Positions 1 to 9,854 of a DNA stretch of 15,642 bases are shown here, one piece after another (within the stretch, counting starts at the first letter, position 1; the number at the start of each line of letters is the position of its first letter). The stretch is from Bacillota bacterium (GTDB lineage Bacteria; Bacillota_E; RBS10-35; JAJYVN01). The notes under the pieces are model-generated. The model had not been told where the DNA came from, ran no database searches, and saw only the letters and a list, made by a program, of their open reading frames with translations. Position numbers and translations under genes: made by a program. Location of the stretch: the NCBI GenBank assembly GCA_021846605.1, contig JAJZWQ010000070.1:1-15642 (forward strand), written 5' to 3'.

Positions 1-1764
<1,764 letters not shown>

Positions 1765-4700
1765 CTAGACCTCGTCGTCGGCGTCCTCGTCCGCGACCAG
1801 GGGCTCGGCGTCGGCCGCCTCCGCCGCCTCCTCCTCGGAGTCGGCATCCTCGCCGCCGCCCTCCCCCTCCCACTCGCCGGCCGCGTCCTCCGCCTCCGGC
1901 TCTGCGTCCCCGTCGAGGTCGTCCTGGCCCTCGTCGCCGTCCGCCCGGCGCTCGGGCTCGGGCTGCACCGGCGCGGCGACGCTCACGTCCAGGCCGTAGT
2001 CGCGGGCGGCCTCGGTGACATCGTCGTCGGACTCGCGAATCTCGATCTCGCGCGCGTCCTCGGACAGAATCTTGACGTCCAGCCCGAGGGACTGCATCTC
2101 CTTGATGAGGACCTTGAACGACTCGGGCACACCGGGCTCGGGGACGTTCTCCCCCTTGATGATCGCCTCGTAGGTCTTGACCCGGCCGATCACGTCGTCC
2201 GATTTGACCGTGAGCAACTCCTGCAGGGTGTAGGCGGCGCCGTAGGCCTCCAGCGCCCACACCTCCATCTCGCCGAAGCGCTGGCCCCCGAACTGCGCCT
2301 TGCCGCCCAGGGGTTGCTGGGTGACCAGGGAGTACGGGCCGGTGGAACGCGCGTGGATCTTGTCGTCCACCAGGTGGAGGAGCTTGAGCATATAGGCGTA
2401 GCCGACGGTGACCCGCTGGTCGAAGCTCTCGCCGCTGCGCCCGTCGTAGAGTTCGGTCTTGCCGTCCTCGGGCAGGCCGGCTTCGACCAGGGCCTTGCGG
2501 ATGTCCTCCTCGTGCGCCCCGTCGAACACGGGCGAGGCCACATGGTAGCCCATGGCCTTGGCCGCGCGTCCCAGGTGGGTCTCCATGATCTGGCCGATGT
2601 TCATGCGCGAGGGCACGCCCAGCGGGTTGAGCACGATCTCGACCGGCCGGCCGTCCGGCAGGAACGGCATATCCTCCTCGGGCAGGATCTTGGCCACCAC
2701 GCCCTTGTTGCCGTGCCGCCCGGCCATCTTGTCGCCCTCGGAGATCTTGCGTTTCTGGGCGATGTAGACGCGGATGAGTTCGTTCACGCCGGGCGAGAGT
2801 TCATCGCCGGCGTCCCGCCGGAACACCTTGACGTCGACCACGATGCCCGACTCGCCGTTGGGCACGCGCAAGGCCGTGTCCCGCACCTCGCGGGCCTTCT
2901 CCCCAAAGATGGCGCGCAGCAGGCGCTCCTCGGCGGTCAACTCGGTCTCGCCCTTGGGGGTCACCTTGCCCACCAGGATGTCGCCGGCGTGCACCTCGGC
3001 CCCGATGCGCACGATGCCGCGCTCGTCCAGGTCCTTGAGCGCGTCGTCCCCGACGTTGGGGATGTCGCGGGTGATCTCCTCGGGACCGAGCTTGGTATCC
3101 CGGGCCTCGCTCTCGTGCTCCTCGATGTGAATGGAGGTGAAGGTGTCTTCCTTGAGCAGCTTCTCGCTGATCAGGATGGCGTCCTCGTAGTTGTAGCCCT
3201 CCCAGGGCATGAAGGCCACCAGCACGTTCTTGCCCAGCGCCAACTCCCCCTGGTCCGTGCAGGGGCCGTCGGCCAAAAGCGCGCCCTTGGCCACCCGCTC
3301 ACCGGGGGCCACCACCGGGCGCTGGTTGAAGCACGTCCCCTGGTTGCTGCGGGTGTACTTCATGAGGGGATAGGTGTCTGCCTCGCCGCCGTCGGTCCGC
3401 ACGACGATCTCGCGGGCATCGACCCGCTCCACAACGCCGGGCCGGCGCGCGATGGCGACGACGCCGGAGTCCACCGCCGCCTTGCGCTCGATGCCGGTCC
3501 CCACCAGCGGCGCCTGGCTCTGCAAAAGGGGCACCGCCTGGCGCTGCATGTTGGCCCCCATCAGGGCTCGGCTGGCGTCGTCGTTCTCCAGGAAGGGGAT
3601 CATGGCCGTGGCGACGGACACCACCTGCTTGGGGGACACGTCCATGTAGTCCACCTCGGCGATCGGCGCCAAGCGGAACTCGTGCTTGTACCGGCAGAGG
3701 ACCTGGGGGTGCTGGAAGCGGCCCTCGTGGTCGATGACGGCGTTGGCCTGGGCGATGACCGCCTCGTCCTCCTCGTCCGCCGTCAGGTAGACGATGTCCG
3801 CGGTGACGACACCCTTCTCCACCTTGCGGTAGGGGGTCTCCATGAAGCCGTACTCGTTGATGCGCGCGAAGCTGGACATGGCCCCGATGAGCCCGATGTT
3901 GGGACCCTCGGGGGTCTCGATGGGGCACATGCGTCCATAGTGGCTGTAGTGCACGTCGCGCACATCGAACCCGGCGCGGTCGCGGGACAGGCCACCGGGG
4001 CCGAGCGCCGACAAACGCCGCTTGTGCGTGAGTTCGGAGAGCGGGTTGGTCTGATCCATGAACTGACTAAGCTGGCTGGACCCGAAGAACTCTTTGATCG
4101 CCGCCGACACCGGCCGGATGTTGATCAGGGCCTGCGGCGTGATCGCGTCGACGTCCTGGATGGTCATGCGCTCGCGCACCACGCGCTCCATGCGCGACAG
4201 GCCGATGCGGAACTGGTTCTGCAACAGTTCGCCCACGCTGCGCAGGCGGCGGTTGCCCAGGTGGTCGATGTCGTCGATGTGGCCCACACCCTTGAACAGC
4301 GTGACCATGTAGTTGACGGCCGCCAGGATGTCCTCGCGGGTCAGCGTGCGGCAGTCGACCGCGGGCTGGCCATTGCCGCGCACCAATACCTCGACGCCGT
4401 CGGCCGTGCGGATGCGGACGGCGGCCAGGCCGGCGCGCGCGATCCGGTCCGCGGTGGCGCGGTCCAGGCGCTCCCCGGCTGAGGCCAGCACCGTGCCGTC
4501 GGGAGCCAGCACGTCCTCCACCGGCGCGCACCCAATCAGGCGGTGGCGCATGTTCAGCTTCTTGTTCAGCTTGTAGCGGCCGACCGTCGCCAGATCGTAG
4601 CGGCGCGGGTCAAAGAAGAGGTTTTCGAGGTGCTGCCGGGCACCCTCTTCGGTCGAGGGCTCGCCGGGCCGCAGGCGCTTGTAGATCTCCAGCAGGGGGC

Positions 4701-5406
4701 TGGCGGGGCTCTTGCCCGTCCCCTCCTTCTCTCGCGTGTCCTTGTCCAGCGTGTTGCGCACGTTCTCGCTGTCCCCGAGCAGGGCGAGGATCTCCTCGTC
4801 CTCCCTGTAGCCCAGGGCGCGCAGCAGTACCGTGACCGGGAGCTTGCGCGTGCGGTCGATGCGCGCGTAGATGACGCCGGAGCCGTCCGTCTCCAGTTCC
4901 AGCCAGGCCCCACGGTTGGGGATCACCGTCGTGCTGTACACGCGGTTACCGCTGGTGTCAAAGCCCTGGCCGAAGTACACGCCGGGGGAGCGCACCAACT
5001 GGCTGACCACGACGCGCTCCGCGCCGTTGATGATGAAGGTGCCCTGGTCGGTCATCAGGGGGAAGTCCCCCATGTAGACCTCCTGCTCCTTGACCTCGCC
5101 CGTCTCCTGGTTGATCAGGCGCACGCGCACGCGCAGGGGCGCCGCGTAGGTCACGTCCCGCTCCTTGCACTCGCGCACCTCGTACTTGGGCCCCCCCAGG
5201 GCGTGGTCGATGAACTCGAGCACGAGGTTGCCCGTGAAGTCCTTGATGGGGTTGATGTCTTCGAACAGTTCGTCCATGCCCTGGCGGAGGAACCATCGGT
5301 AGGAGGACTGCTGGACTTCGATGAGGTCCGGGATGTCGAGAACTTCCTCGATCCGTGCGAAGCTCCGGCGGACACGATGCGGGACGGTCGATTCCGACAT
5401 CGCCAA
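1765..5406 (-). CDS. rpoB: RNA polymerase beta subunit
   Basis: Complete beta subunit of RNA polymerase (1213 residues), open end to end. Visible landmarks are the N-terminal protrusion/lobe, the rifampicin pocket ([13 protein letters not shown]...[12 protein letters not shown]), the downstream [16 protein letters not shown] block, and the C-terminal [18 protein letters not shown] region that contacts beta'. In the pocket D451, H461 and S466 correspond to E. coli D516, H526 and S531 and carry the drug-sensitive residues. The last 67 residues (1147-1213) are an Asp/Glu-rich low-complexity tail with 31 acidic and 2 basic residues, beyond the usual family end. Start: AGGGGTGAT upstream gives 9 nt spacing to a TTG at 5406 and 15 nt to the ATG at 5400 (MSES...), so the TTG is slightly favoured and the difference is two residues. 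rpoC follows 45 bp later; rplL is not upstream. Confidence 0.98.
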   Translation of the reverse strand: MAMSESTVPHRVRRSFARIEEVLDIPDLIEVQQSSYRWFLRQGMDELFEDINPIKDFTGNLVLEFIDHALGGPKYEVRECKERDVTYAAPLRVRVRLINQETGEVKEQEVYMGDFPLMTDQGTFIINGAERVVVSQLVRSPGVYFGQGFDTSGNRVYSTTVIPNRGAWLELETDGSGVIYARIDRTRKLPVTVLLRALGYREDEEILALLGDSENVRNTLDKDTREKEGTGKSPASPLLEIYKRLRPGEPSTEEGARQHLENLFFDPRRYDLATVGRYKLNKKLNMRHRLIGCAPVEDVLAPDGTVLASAGERLDRATADRIARAGLAAVRIRTADGVEVLVRGNGQPAVDCRTLTREDILAAVNYMVTLFKGVGHIDDIDHLGNRRLRSVGELLQNQFRIGLSRMERVVRERMTIQDVDAITPQALINIRPVSAAIKEFFGSSQLSQFMDQTNPLSELTHKRRLSALGPGGLSRDRAGFDVRDVHYSHYGRMCPIETPEGPNIGLIGAMSSFARINEYGFMETPYRKVEKGVVTADIVYLTADEEDEAVIAQANAVIDHEGRFQHPQVLCRYKHEFRLAPIAEVDYMDVSPKQVVSVATAMIPFLENDDASRALMGANMQRQAVPLLQSQAPLVGTGIERKAAVDSGVVAIARRPGVVERVDAREIVVRTDGGEADTYPLMKYTRSNQGTCFNQRPVVAPGERVAKGALLADGPCTDQGELALGKNVLVAFMPWEGYNYEDAILISEKLLKEDTFTSIHIEEHESEARDTKLGPEEITRDIPNVGDDALKDLDERGIVRIGAEVHAGDILVGKVTPKGETELTAEERLLRAIFGEKAREVRDTALRVPNGESGIVVDVKVFRRDAGDELSPGVNELIRVYIAQKRKISEGDKMAGRHGNKGVVAKILPEEDMPFLPDGRPVEIVLNPLGVPSRMNIGQIMETHLGRAAKAMGYHVASPVFDGAHEEDIRKALVEAGLPEDGKTELYDGRSGESFDQRVTVGYAYMLKLLHLVDDKIHARSTGPYSLVTQQPLGGKAQFGGQRFGEMEVWALEAYGAAYTLQELLTVKSDDVIGRVKTYEAIIKGENVPEPGVPESFKVLIKEMQSLGLDVKILSEDAREIEIRESDDDVTEAARDYGLDVSVAAPVQPEPERRADGDEGQDDLDGDAEPEAEDAAGEWEGEGGGEDADSEEEAAEAADAEPLVADEDADDEV

Positions 5407-5558
5407 ACACCATCACCCCTCGGCGGGATCGTGCGCGGAACAGGCCCACCGGCATTTCCGGCCGAGGCCTGCAGGGGACGCCGCCCGGATGGCGAACGTC
5501 AACACCGATTGGGATCTGGGGGCTGAGCAACCAAGCCTGGCTCAACAGGCATCTTCGG

Positions 5559-5587
5559 ATGATACGCTTTTGCCCAGCCCGGGTCAA
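5559..5587 (-). promoter_or_regulatory. SigA-type promoter for rpoBC
   Basis: Read on the minus strand, TTGACC (5587-5582) is followed after exactly 17 nt by TATCAT (5564-5559). Each box differs from the SigA consensus at one position. Predicted transcription start is near 5552, giving a leader of about 145 nt before rpoB. This is a sequence match only; no start site was measured. Confidence 0.75.
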
Positions 5588-5641
5588 CTTCGAGATGCAC
5601 CCGCGGAAGGCTTTCTGTGCGCTTTTCGCGCTGGGATGGCT

Positions 5642-5647
5642 GGAGGG
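5642..5647 (+). promoter_or_regulatory. Ribosome binding site that decides the oxidoreductase start
   Basis: GGAGGG stands 6 nt before the GTG at 5654. The in-frame ATG at 5636 lies upstream of this site and has no comparable Shine-Dalgarno sequence, so GTG 5654 is the better start. Confidence 0.65.
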
Positions 5648-5653
5648 CGGCCT

Positions 5654-6664
5654 GTGGGGACCAAGCTTCGCTTCGCCGTGGTGGGCTTGGTGCACGACCA
5701 CGTGTGGAGCCTGCTCCGGCAGTTCCAGGCCAGCGAGGCGGTGGAGCCGCTCGCCGCCGTCGACCCGCATCCCGCCCTCACCGAGCGCGCGCGCCGCGAG
5801 TTCAGCTTCGCGCGCGCCCTGGAACGGGTCGATCAACTGTGGGACCTGCGCCCGGAGGTCGTCCTGTGCTGCACGCCCAACAACGCGGCCGCAGAGGTCG
5901 TCGAGGCCGCCGCGGAGCACGGCGTGGCGGTCCTGGTGGAAAAGCCGCTGGCCGCCGACCTAGCGCAGGCCCGGCGCATCGCGGCGGCGGCCGACCGCGT
6001 CCCCGTGATGTGCAACTGGCCGGTGGCCTGGGACCCCGCGATCCGCCGCGCGCTGGATCTGGCCGCCGACGACGGGTTGGGCACGATCTACACCCTGCGC
6101 TACCGCGCCGCCCACCGGGGCCCGCGCGAGGAGGGCATGTCCGACTACTTCTGCGACTGGCTGTACGACGCCGAGCAGAACGGCGGCGGCGCGCTGATCG
6201 ACTACTGCTGCTACGGCGCGGCCTTGGCGGCCACGGCGCTGGGCCTCCCCGACCGCGTGGTGGGCGTGCGGGGCCGACTGGTCAAGACAGACATCCCCGT
6301 CGAGGACAATGCCATCCTCCTGATGCAGTACGCCCACGCCTTCGCCATCGCCGAAGCCTGCTGGACCCAGGCCGGGGCCCGTCCCGGAGGCTTCCAGGTG
6401 CTCGGGCACCGCGCGGGCCTCATCGCCGAGGGCGGCCGGCTCCTGCGCGTGGACGACGCGCACCGCGAGGGCGCCCCGGTGCAGGTCGACCCGCTCCCGC
6501 CGAGCGAGCGCAACGGTCCCGCATACTTCCTGGACTGCGTGCGGTCCGGACGGGCGCCGTCCGGGCTGGTCGGCGTCGGGGTGGCCCTGGCCGCCCAACA
6601 GATCCTCGAAGCCGGCCGGATGGCGGCCGAATCGGGGGTGGCGGTGGCCTCGGGCACCCTCTGA
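5654..6664 (+). CDS. Gfo/Idh/MocA-family NAD(P)-dependent oxidoreductase
   Basis: Predicted soluble NAD(P)-dependent dehydrogenase of 336 residues, a usual size for the family. The N-terminal Rossmann strand reads LRFAVVGLVHDHVW, a variant in which the ordinary GxGxxG glycine pattern is partly replaced by VHDH. The signature VEKPLA carries K97, the residue that is catalytic in glucose-fructose oxidoreductase and inositol dehydrogenase. The C-terminal half holds a GGGALIDYCCYG motif, the family's GGGxLxDxGxH position with the usual His replaced. The substrate cannot be told from sequence; sugars, cyclitols and related polyols are typical. The gene is divergent from rpoB and convergent with rng, with only 28 bp between the two stop codons, so it is probably a single-gene transcript. 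An upstream in-frame extension to 5321 overlaps the rpoB 5' end and is not credible. Confidence 0.9.
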   Translation: MGTKLRFAVVGLVHDHVWSLLRQFQASEAVEPLAAVDPHPALTERARREFSFARALERVDQLWDLRPEVVLCCTPNNAAAEVVEAAAEHGVAVLVEKPLAADLAQARRIAAAADRVPVMCNWPVAWDPAIRRALDLAADDGLGTIYTLRYRAAHRGPREEGMSDYFCDWLYDAEQNGGGALIDYCCYGAALAATALGLPDRVVGVRGRLVKTDIPVEDNAILLMQYAHAFAIAEACWTQAGARPGGFQVLGHRAGLIAEGGRLLRVDDAHREGAPVQVDPLPPSERNGPAYFLDCVRSGRAPSGLVGVGVALAAQQILEAGRMAAESGVAVASGTL

Positions 6665-6692
6665 CCGCGACGGCGGGCTGCGGCTGCCCTCC

Positions 6693-8501
6693 CTACACCA
6701 TCCGGGCCCGGGCGTATGTGCGGAAGGTGCGCACGATCTCCACGCGGACCCGTTCCCCCACGTGCGCCGCCCCACCCTCGACGTCCACCACGTAGCCCTC
6801 GATCCGCGCGATCCCGTCCGCCCGACTGGTCACGTGGGGTTCGAGGACGTCGACATCCAGTTGCTGGCCCTCGCGCACCGGACAGGCCTCCGCCTCCACC
6901 TCCGCCCGCCGGCCGGCGGCGCGCAGCCGCATGTCTTCCAGGCGGCAGTCCGCGGCCCCGCGGATGAAGATGGTGCGACCCGTCTGCTGCTCCAGGCTGT
7001 GCAACTCCTGTCCGCCCTGACCGATGAGCATGGCGGCGATGCCGGGGTGCACCTCGACCAGCACGGCCTCCGCCGCGGAATTGCGCAACAGTGTGCGGAT
7101 CTGGCGCCGGATGCGCCGGCTGATGGTCTCCTCGCTCTCCACGCGTCCCCGGCCGTCGCAGTGCGGGCAGGGCTTGGTCATGATGTCCCGCAGGCTCTGC
7201 CGCGCCTTCTTGCGCGTCATCTCCACCAGGCCCAGGCGCGTCAGTCCCAGGATCTGCGGGCGGGCGTGGTCGGGAGCGCAGGCGGCCTCCAGAGCCTCCA
7301 CCACACGCTGCTGGTGCTCGGCCGCCTCCATGTCGATGAAGTCGGCCACGATGATGCCGCCGACGTCGCGCAGGCGGATCTGGCGCGCGATCTCCGCCGC
7401 CGCCTCCAGATTGGTCGTGAGGAAGGTGTCCGCCAGGTTCCCGGTGTCGGCATCGCCCACGTAGCGCCCGGTGTTGACATCGATGGCCACCAGGGCCTCG
7501 GTCTGGTCGATGATGAGGTAACCGCCGCTGGGTAGGCCGATCTTGCGGCCCATGGCCCGTTCGATCTCGGCCTCGACGCCGCGCGCGGAGAACAGCCCCT
7601 GGCGGAGCTCACCCTGCCGCGCCATGGAGAGCAGGGGCACCAGCGCGGGCGCCGCCATGGACAGCAGGTTGCGCATCCGCTCCAGGCCGGCCTCGCGGTC
7701 GACCACGATCCGCCGCACCTCGCCGTTCAACTGATCCCGCACGAGACGCTGGACCACGTCCAGGTCCCGATGGACAAGGGCAGGCGCCTTCATCTCTCTG
7801 GCCCGAGCCCCGATCTCCTCCCAGGCGGCGGCCAGAAGCCGCCAGTCCGCCTCCAGGTCGGGGGCGCTGGCGCCCAGGGCCGCCGTGCGGATGATCAGAC
7901 CGGTCCCGGGGACCCGCAGGGCCTGTCCCAACGCCCGCAGCCGGTCGCGCTCGGCGCCGTCCGTGATCCGGCGGCTCACGCCCACGTAGTCGATCCCCGG
8001 GGTGAAGACCAGGTAGCGCCCGGGCAGGGAAACGCCGCGCGTCACGCGCGCCCCCTTGGTGCCCAGGGGCTCCTTGGCCACCTGCACGAGGATCTCCTGA
8101 CCGCTGTGCACCAGGTCGTTGATGGAGGCCTCGTGCCGCCGCGGCCGTTCCTCGGGCTGGTCCTCCCCCACCTCGGCGGCCGAGCCGGGGTGGGCGTCGT
8201 CGACGAACAGGAAGGCGTTCCGGTCCAGACCGACGTCCACGAAGGCGGCCTGCATCCCGGGCAGCACGTTCTGCACGCGCCCCTTATAAATGTTGCCCAC
8301 GATCCGGCGCCCCTGGGGACGGTCAAAGTCCACCTCCACCAGGGCGCCGTCCTCGAGGATGGCCACCTTGGGTTCGTCGTCTTCGAAGCTGACCAGCACC
8401 TCCCGGCCCCGCTGCCGCCCTTCCGCCATCGCGGCCTCCTCTCGGACCTGTGCCGCCGCGGCGGATCCACGCCGCCTCCGAATCCCTTTGGATGCGCTCA
8501 T
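6693..8501 (-). CDS. rng: Ribonuclease G/E family endoribonuclease with C-terminal TRAM-like domain
   Basis: Predicted endoribonuclease acting in rRNA maturation and mRNA decay. The 602 residues show an S1-like RNA-binding domain (about 70-160: GNIYKGRVQNVLPGMQAAFVD, followed by a charged insertion typical of the family) and a DNase I-like catalytic domain. Two Asp match the Mg ligands D303 and D346 of E. coli RNase E: D341 in IDVNTG and D387 in VADFIDM. A zinc-link CPHC follows. The last 65 residues or so resemble a TRAM domain (GQQLDVDVLE...GERVRVEIVRT), an extension known in clostridial Rng. The start at 8501 has GGGGAG with 5 nt spacing. A second in-frame ATG at 8429 has a better AGGAGG (8440-8435, 5 nt spacing) and fits the usual family N-terminus, so initiation there is equally plausible. 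It follows spoIVFB by 63 bp; rplU/rpmA, its common partners, are not downstream. Confidence 0.95.
   Translation of the reverse strand: MSASKGIRRRRGSAAAAQVREEAAMAEGRQRGREVLVSFEDDEPKVAILEDGALVEVDFDRPQGRRIVGNIYKGRVQNVLPGMQAAFVDVGLDRNAFLFVDDAHPGSAAEVGEDQPEERPRRHEASINDLVHSGQEILVQVAKEPLGTKGARVTRGVSLPGRYLVFTPGIDYVGVSRRITDGAERDRLRALGQALRVPGTGLIIRTAALGASAPDLEADWRLLAAAWEEIGARAREMKAPALVHRDLDVVQRLVRDQLNGEVRRIVVDREAGLERMRNLLSMAAPALVPLLSMARQGELRQGLFSARGVEAEIERAMGRKIGLPSGGYLIIDQTEALVAIDVNTGRYVGDADTGNLADTFLTTNLEAAAEIARQIRLRDVGGIIVADFIDMEAAEHQQRVVEALEAACAPDHARPQILGLTRLGLVEMTRKKARQSLRDIMTKPCPHCDGRGRVESEETISRRIRRQIRTLLRNSAAEAVLVEVHPGIAAMLIGQGGQELHSLEQQTGRTIFIRGAADCRLEDMRLRAAGRRAEVEAEACPVREGQQLDVDVLEPHVTSRADGIARIEGYVVDVEGGAAHVGERVRVEIVRTFRTYARARMV
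8435..8440 (-). promoter_or_regulatory. Strong internal Shine-Dalgarno favouring an alternative rng start at 8429
   Basis: AGGAGG on the minus strand lies 5 nt before the in-frame ATG at 8429. Initiation there would drop 24 mostly basic and alanine-rich residues that the family does not usually have. Confidence 0.5.
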
Positions 8502-8558
8502 GGCCGCTCCCCACGGGGCGCCCGGCGGACCCGGGCCCCCTGGATTTGCAACGTGCCA

Positions 8559-8567
8559 ATTATATCA
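8559..8567 (-). promoter_or_regulatory. Extended -10 promoter for rng, overlapping the spoIVFB stop codon
   Basis: On the minus strand TGATATAAT is a perfect extended -10 (TGnTATAAT). Its TGA is also the stop codon of the upstream M50 protease. No good -35 is visible at 16-18 nt, which is normal for extended -10 promoters. The predicted start near 8552 leaves a leader of about 50 nt before the rng ATG at 8501. Confidence 0.6.
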
Positions 8568-9461
8568 AGCCGTCCGCCCGGGGGCCGGACCCGGGAGCTG
8601 ACCGATTGTCGCGTCAGCGCCGCAGCGACGCAGCGTCTCCCAGATGGCGACCTCGTCCCACGGCCCGCAGAGGCGCCCTTGCTCGTCCACGCGCCACACC
8701 AGGTGGTGTCGGCGCGGCAGAAAGGCGTCGACCACCTGGCGGAGCGGCATGGCGGCCCCGCCGGCCAGGTGTTGGACTGGGCGCACGCCCGGGGCCGGGG
8801 GCCCGCGGCGGCCGGCCATCTCCCGCCACTGGCGCATGCGGGCGGCGCCTCGGGCGGGGCGCGCCCGGGCCAGCGTGAAATAACTGAAGACGAAGAGGCT
8901 GGGGACCAGGGTCCCGCGCAGGAGCAGGAGCCCGGCGGCGGCGGCCAGCAGGGATCCGACCCAGATCCCCGCGCGGCTGACCCAGGTGGTGGCGGGTCCC
9001 ACTCCGCGCCGGACGGCCAGCGCGGCCCGCAGGATACGCCCGCCGTCCAGCGGCAGGGCCGGCAGCAGGTTGCCCAGGGCGAGGGCGGCGTTGGCCGCCA
9101 GGAAGAAGTCCCCGCGATCGGGGGCCAGCCACCCCTGGTGGAGAAGCAGGAAGCCGCCCGCCAGGCAGAGCAGGTTGTGCAGGGGACCCGCCACAGCCAC
9201 AGCCGCCTCCACCCCCGGATCGGCCAGTTCCAGCCCCTCGATGTCCGCGACGCCGCCGAACGGGAGGAACTCGATCTCCGCCACCCGCAGGTCGAACGCC
9301 GCGGCGGCCAGGGCGTGCGCCAACTCGTGGCCCGCCAGGACGGCGGCGAAGACCGCGGCCTCACCGCCCAGGCCAGCCGCGATGGCCAGGGCCAGCAGCA
9401 GCAGGAGACCGGGGTGGAACACCAGGCGCACGCCGCCCACCCGCAGGGCGGGACCCCTCAT
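8565..9461 (-). CDS. spoIVFB: M50 (site-2-type) intramembrane metalloprotease, SpoIVFB-like
   Basis: Predicted zinc protease that cuts within membranes; in B. subtilis SpoIVFB processes pro-sigma-K in the mother cell during sporulation. The 298-residue protein has a hydrophobic first helix (about 18-31), then the zinc site HELAH (H45, E46, H49). An FLPFGGVA strand follows, then AGPLHN, and the second zinc-ligand motif NLLPALPLDGGR with D139. These positions almost coincide with SpoIVFB H43, E44, H47 and D137. A further hydrophobic segment (about 158-180) and a short CBS-like cytoplasmic end follow. The start ATG at 9461 is chosen because homology begins there. The frame stays open upstream to 9977, but that extension crosses mobile-element debris. 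The ribosome site is poor (GGGGCGGGG-like). Its stop codon lies within the rng promoter. The exact substrate and a spoIVFA partner are not seen. Confidence 0.85.
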   Translation of the reverse strand: MRGPALRVGGVRLVFHPGLLLLLALAIAAGLGGEAAVFAAVLAGHELAHALAAAAFDLRVAEIEFLPFGGVADIEGLELADPGVEAAVAVAGPLHNLLCLAGGFLLLHQGWLAPDRGDFFLAANAALALGNLLPALPLDGGRILRAALAVRRGVGPATTWVSRAGIWVGSLLAAAAGLLLLRGTLVPSLFVFSYFTLARARPARGAARMRQWREMAGRRGPPAPGVRPVQHLAGGAAMPLRQVVDAFLPRRHHLVWRVDEQGRLCGPWDEVAIWETLRRCGADATIGQLPGPAPGRTA

Positions 9462-9620
9462 GATGGGGGCCCCGCCCCGCGGGCGGCGGAGGCGCGCGGC
9501 GGCAAGGGTGCGGCCCCGAGTGCTCCCGGCATCGTCCCATGGATACGGAGGGAGGTCCCGCGTGCAGACCTCCGGGGGTGCCGGCTGTTGGCCAGGTGTA
9601 TCTACGTCCAGCACTAGGTG
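9462..9620. other. Gap between spoIVFB-like gene and IS607 remnant
   Basis: GC-rich DNA with no gene I can support. The minus-strand frame of the M50 gene is open throughout, but the translation has no family resemblance. The promoter of the M50 gene should lie here or in the adjoining insertion; no clear -35/-10 pair was found. Confidence 0.4.
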
Positions 9621-9629
9621 TGGTATACT
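9621..9629 (+). promoter_or_regulatory. Extended -10 promoter of the tnpA remnant
   Basis: TGGTATACT matches the extended -10 form TGnTATAAT with one mismatch. The predicted start at about 9636 coincides with the A of the tnpA ATG, so the transcript would be leaderless. Confidence 0.45.
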
Positions 9630-9635
9630 GAATGC

Positions 9636-9755
9636 ATGAAGTTGAGCGTGTGGGGGAAGGAGCAAGGCATCAGCTACCAAGCGGCGTGGCGAATGTACCG
9701 CGATGGCCAACTGCCCGTGCCAGCAGAGAATTTGCCCACGGGCACCATCATCTTG
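9636..9755 (+). pseudogene. tnpA: IS607-family serine recombinase TnpA, N-terminal HTH fragment
   Basis: Forty codons encode the MerR-like helix-turn-helix that starts IS607 TnpA proteins: MKLSVWGKEQGISYQAAW, then ...YRDGQLPVPAENLPTGTIIL. Full TnpA has a serine-recombinase catalytic domain after this point (about 200 residues in total). Here the frame passes instead into tnpB-tail-like sequence and, by chance, stays open to a stop at 9969-9971, across DNA that belongs to a different transposase on the other strand. No Shine-Dalgarno is present, consistent with leaderless initiation. A small HTH protein could still be made, but there is no evidence for a function. Confidence 0.75.
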
Positions 9756-9852
9756 AAGCTGCCCGGCGAAACCGGCTCCTGCGAAGCAGGAATCTCCAAG
9801 CAGGAAACTGACCGCGCAAGCGGTCGGAAACAAAAGGCTATGAGGAAAGGAA
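9756..9852 (+). ncRNA. Candidate tnpB-tail / omega-RNA-like end of the IS607 remnant
   Basis: In phase with tnpA this reads KLPGETGSCEAGISKQETDR, which resembles the C-terminal tail of TnpB proteins of IS607/IS605 elements, where KQE-type motifs are common. In those elements the 3' end of tnpB doubles as the guide (omega) RNA scaffold. A stem-loop at 9808-9827 fits that picture: six perfect pairs GACCGC/GCGGTC around a GCAA tetraloop, extended by a G-T wobble and a C-G pair. If the element end is near 9850, the flanking DNA would have formed the guide. Whether the RNA is made is unknown, and no TnpB is encoded in this window. Confidence 0.4.
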
Positions 9853-9854
9853 CG

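Larger units (their letters stand above)
5407..5653. other. Divergent intergenic region between rpoB and the oxidoreductase; rpoB leader
   Basis: These 247 bp separate two divergent genes. On the minus strand they hold the rpoB promoter and a leader of about 145 nt with two modest stem-loops: one near 5530 with TGAGC/GCTCA arms, and one at 5449-5461 with CCGG/CCGG arms around AAATG. I do not recognise a known leader family such as the L10/L12-binding type. No convincing plus-strand promoter for the oxidoreductase could be picked out, although one must lie here or share this space. Confidence 0.5.
9621..9852 (+). mobile_element. Internally deleted IS607-type element (mini-IS607)
   Basis: A short segment that begins with a tnpA promoter and the first 40 codons of an IS607-type serine recombinase. 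It then jumps to sequence resembling the end of tnpB (LPGETGSCEAGISKQET) and an omega-RNA-like stem-loop. The catalytic domain of TnpA and nearly all of TnpB are missing, so it cannot move by itself. The right boundary is inferred from where the neighbouring transposase homology starts, around 9850-9855. IS607 elements have no terminal inverted repeats and insert at GG-type sites; GG dinucleotides lie at 9849-9850 and 9854-9855. The left boundary is only approximate. Confidence 0.6.

Noticed and set aside
5321..5653. N-terminal extension of the oxidoreductase frame
   Set aside because: It overlaps the rpoB start and promoter and lacks family similarity; GGAGGG-6-GTG at 5654 gives a normal start.
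7770..9617. A 615-codon plus-strand open frame
   Set aside because: It lies opposite rng and the M50 protease, its translation is low complexity, and it has no start signal; a GC-driven shadow.
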